DNA of 53,990 nt from Pullulanibacillus camelliae (lineage in GTDB: Bacteria; Bacillota; Bacilli; Bacillales; Sporolactobacillaceae). Position numbers and translations under genes: made by a program. Below, one piece after another: positions 53,975-53,990 of the stretch; the first letter of the stretch is position 1, and each line of letters begins with the position of its first letter. The notes under the pieces are model-generated. The model was not told the DNA's origin and did not search any database. It was given only the letters and a program-made list of their open reading frames with translations. The stretch covers positions 1 through 53,990 of the forward strand of contig NZ_BMIR01000023.1 in NCBI RefSeq assembly GCF_014642655.1, in the 5' to 3' direction.

Positions 53975-53990
53975 AAGGAGTTGAAACGAT
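53975..53990 (+). promoter_or_regulatory. Ribosome binding site of a gene starting at the window edge
   Basis: AAGGAG (53975-53980) is followed eight bases later by AT, the last two bases of the window; a start codon at 53989 is likely. Confidence 0.45.

Overview
The window is a stretch of a low-GC Gram-positive chromosome, most likely a member of the Bacillales (Bacillota). This rests on strong GGAGG-type ribosome binding sites, a Bacillus-type Fur box, an NsrR/flavohemoglobin pair with its AT-rich dyad, CcpA cre-like sites, U-tract terminators, and closest recognisable relatives in B. subtilis families (YfiZ/YfhA/YusV, YfnA, AapA, Yyb-type ABC, YkgB, YveA, Mqo). No rRNA, tRNA, CRISPR array, prophage or insertion-sequence transposase was seen.

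Layout. 0-3.2 kb: Fur-controlled siderophore importer (two FecCD permeases and an ATPase). 3.3-6.1 kb: two convergent amino-acid permeases sharing a terminator. 7.0-8.8 kb: DrrAB-type drug/lipid exporter. 9.1-14.5 kb: a seven-gene operon with one ABC ATPase, four different polytopic membrane proteins and two membrane-anchored extracytoplasmic proteins, similar in plan to the uncharacterised yyb operon of B. subtilis. 15.3-17.7 kb: carboxyspermidine/carboxynorspermidine dehydrogenase and decarboxylase. 18.9-20.8 kb: divergent hmp and nsrR with an intergenic NsrR dyad. 21-22 kb: YkgB-type 6-phosphogluconolactonase.

23.4-38.1 kb is a catabolic island almost entirely on the minus strand. It holds a four-carbon sugar-acid pair (kinase DtnK-like, dehydrogenase PdxA2-like) with a DeoR regulator; an MFS carrier with a cre site; and a gene set that together reads as C3-organosulfonate catabolism: HpsN-like sulfopropanediol dehydrogenase, SlcC-like and ComC-like sulfolactate dehydrogenases, and both subunits of sulfolactate sulfo-lyase (SuyA, SuyB). 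GntR and LacI regulators accompany it. The LacI regulator has at least four copies of a TGAATACGTATTCA-type operator flanking hpsN and a second MFS carrier. The inferred route is dihydroxypropanesulfonate to sulfolactate to pyruvate plus sulfite.

38.5-41.8 kb: YveA-like acidic amino-acid permease, a decayed SDR gene, and a DedA protein. 41.9-49.3 kb: an operon with an ascorbate-type PTS (IIA, IIB, IIC), phosphofuranose-lactonase-like PTE homologue, creatininase-family hydrolase, KDGP-type aldolase and SIS-domain protein, headed by a PRD/EIIB/EIIA regulator split by a frameshift. 49.9-52.7 kb: Ohr peroxidase and malate:quinone oxidoreductase. 52.7-54 kb: AT-rich, with a small membrane protein and possible tiny hydrophobic peptides.

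Intergenic DNA is unusually rich in repeats. A ~300-bp hairpin-rich family has four clear copies (6.4, 18.6, 22.9, 50.9 kb) plus remnants; one copy abuts a decapitated LacI gene. A second ~130-bp family has four copies (6.4, 6.6, 26.9, 31.4 kb). A phased 21-bp array lies at 18.2-18.5 kb.
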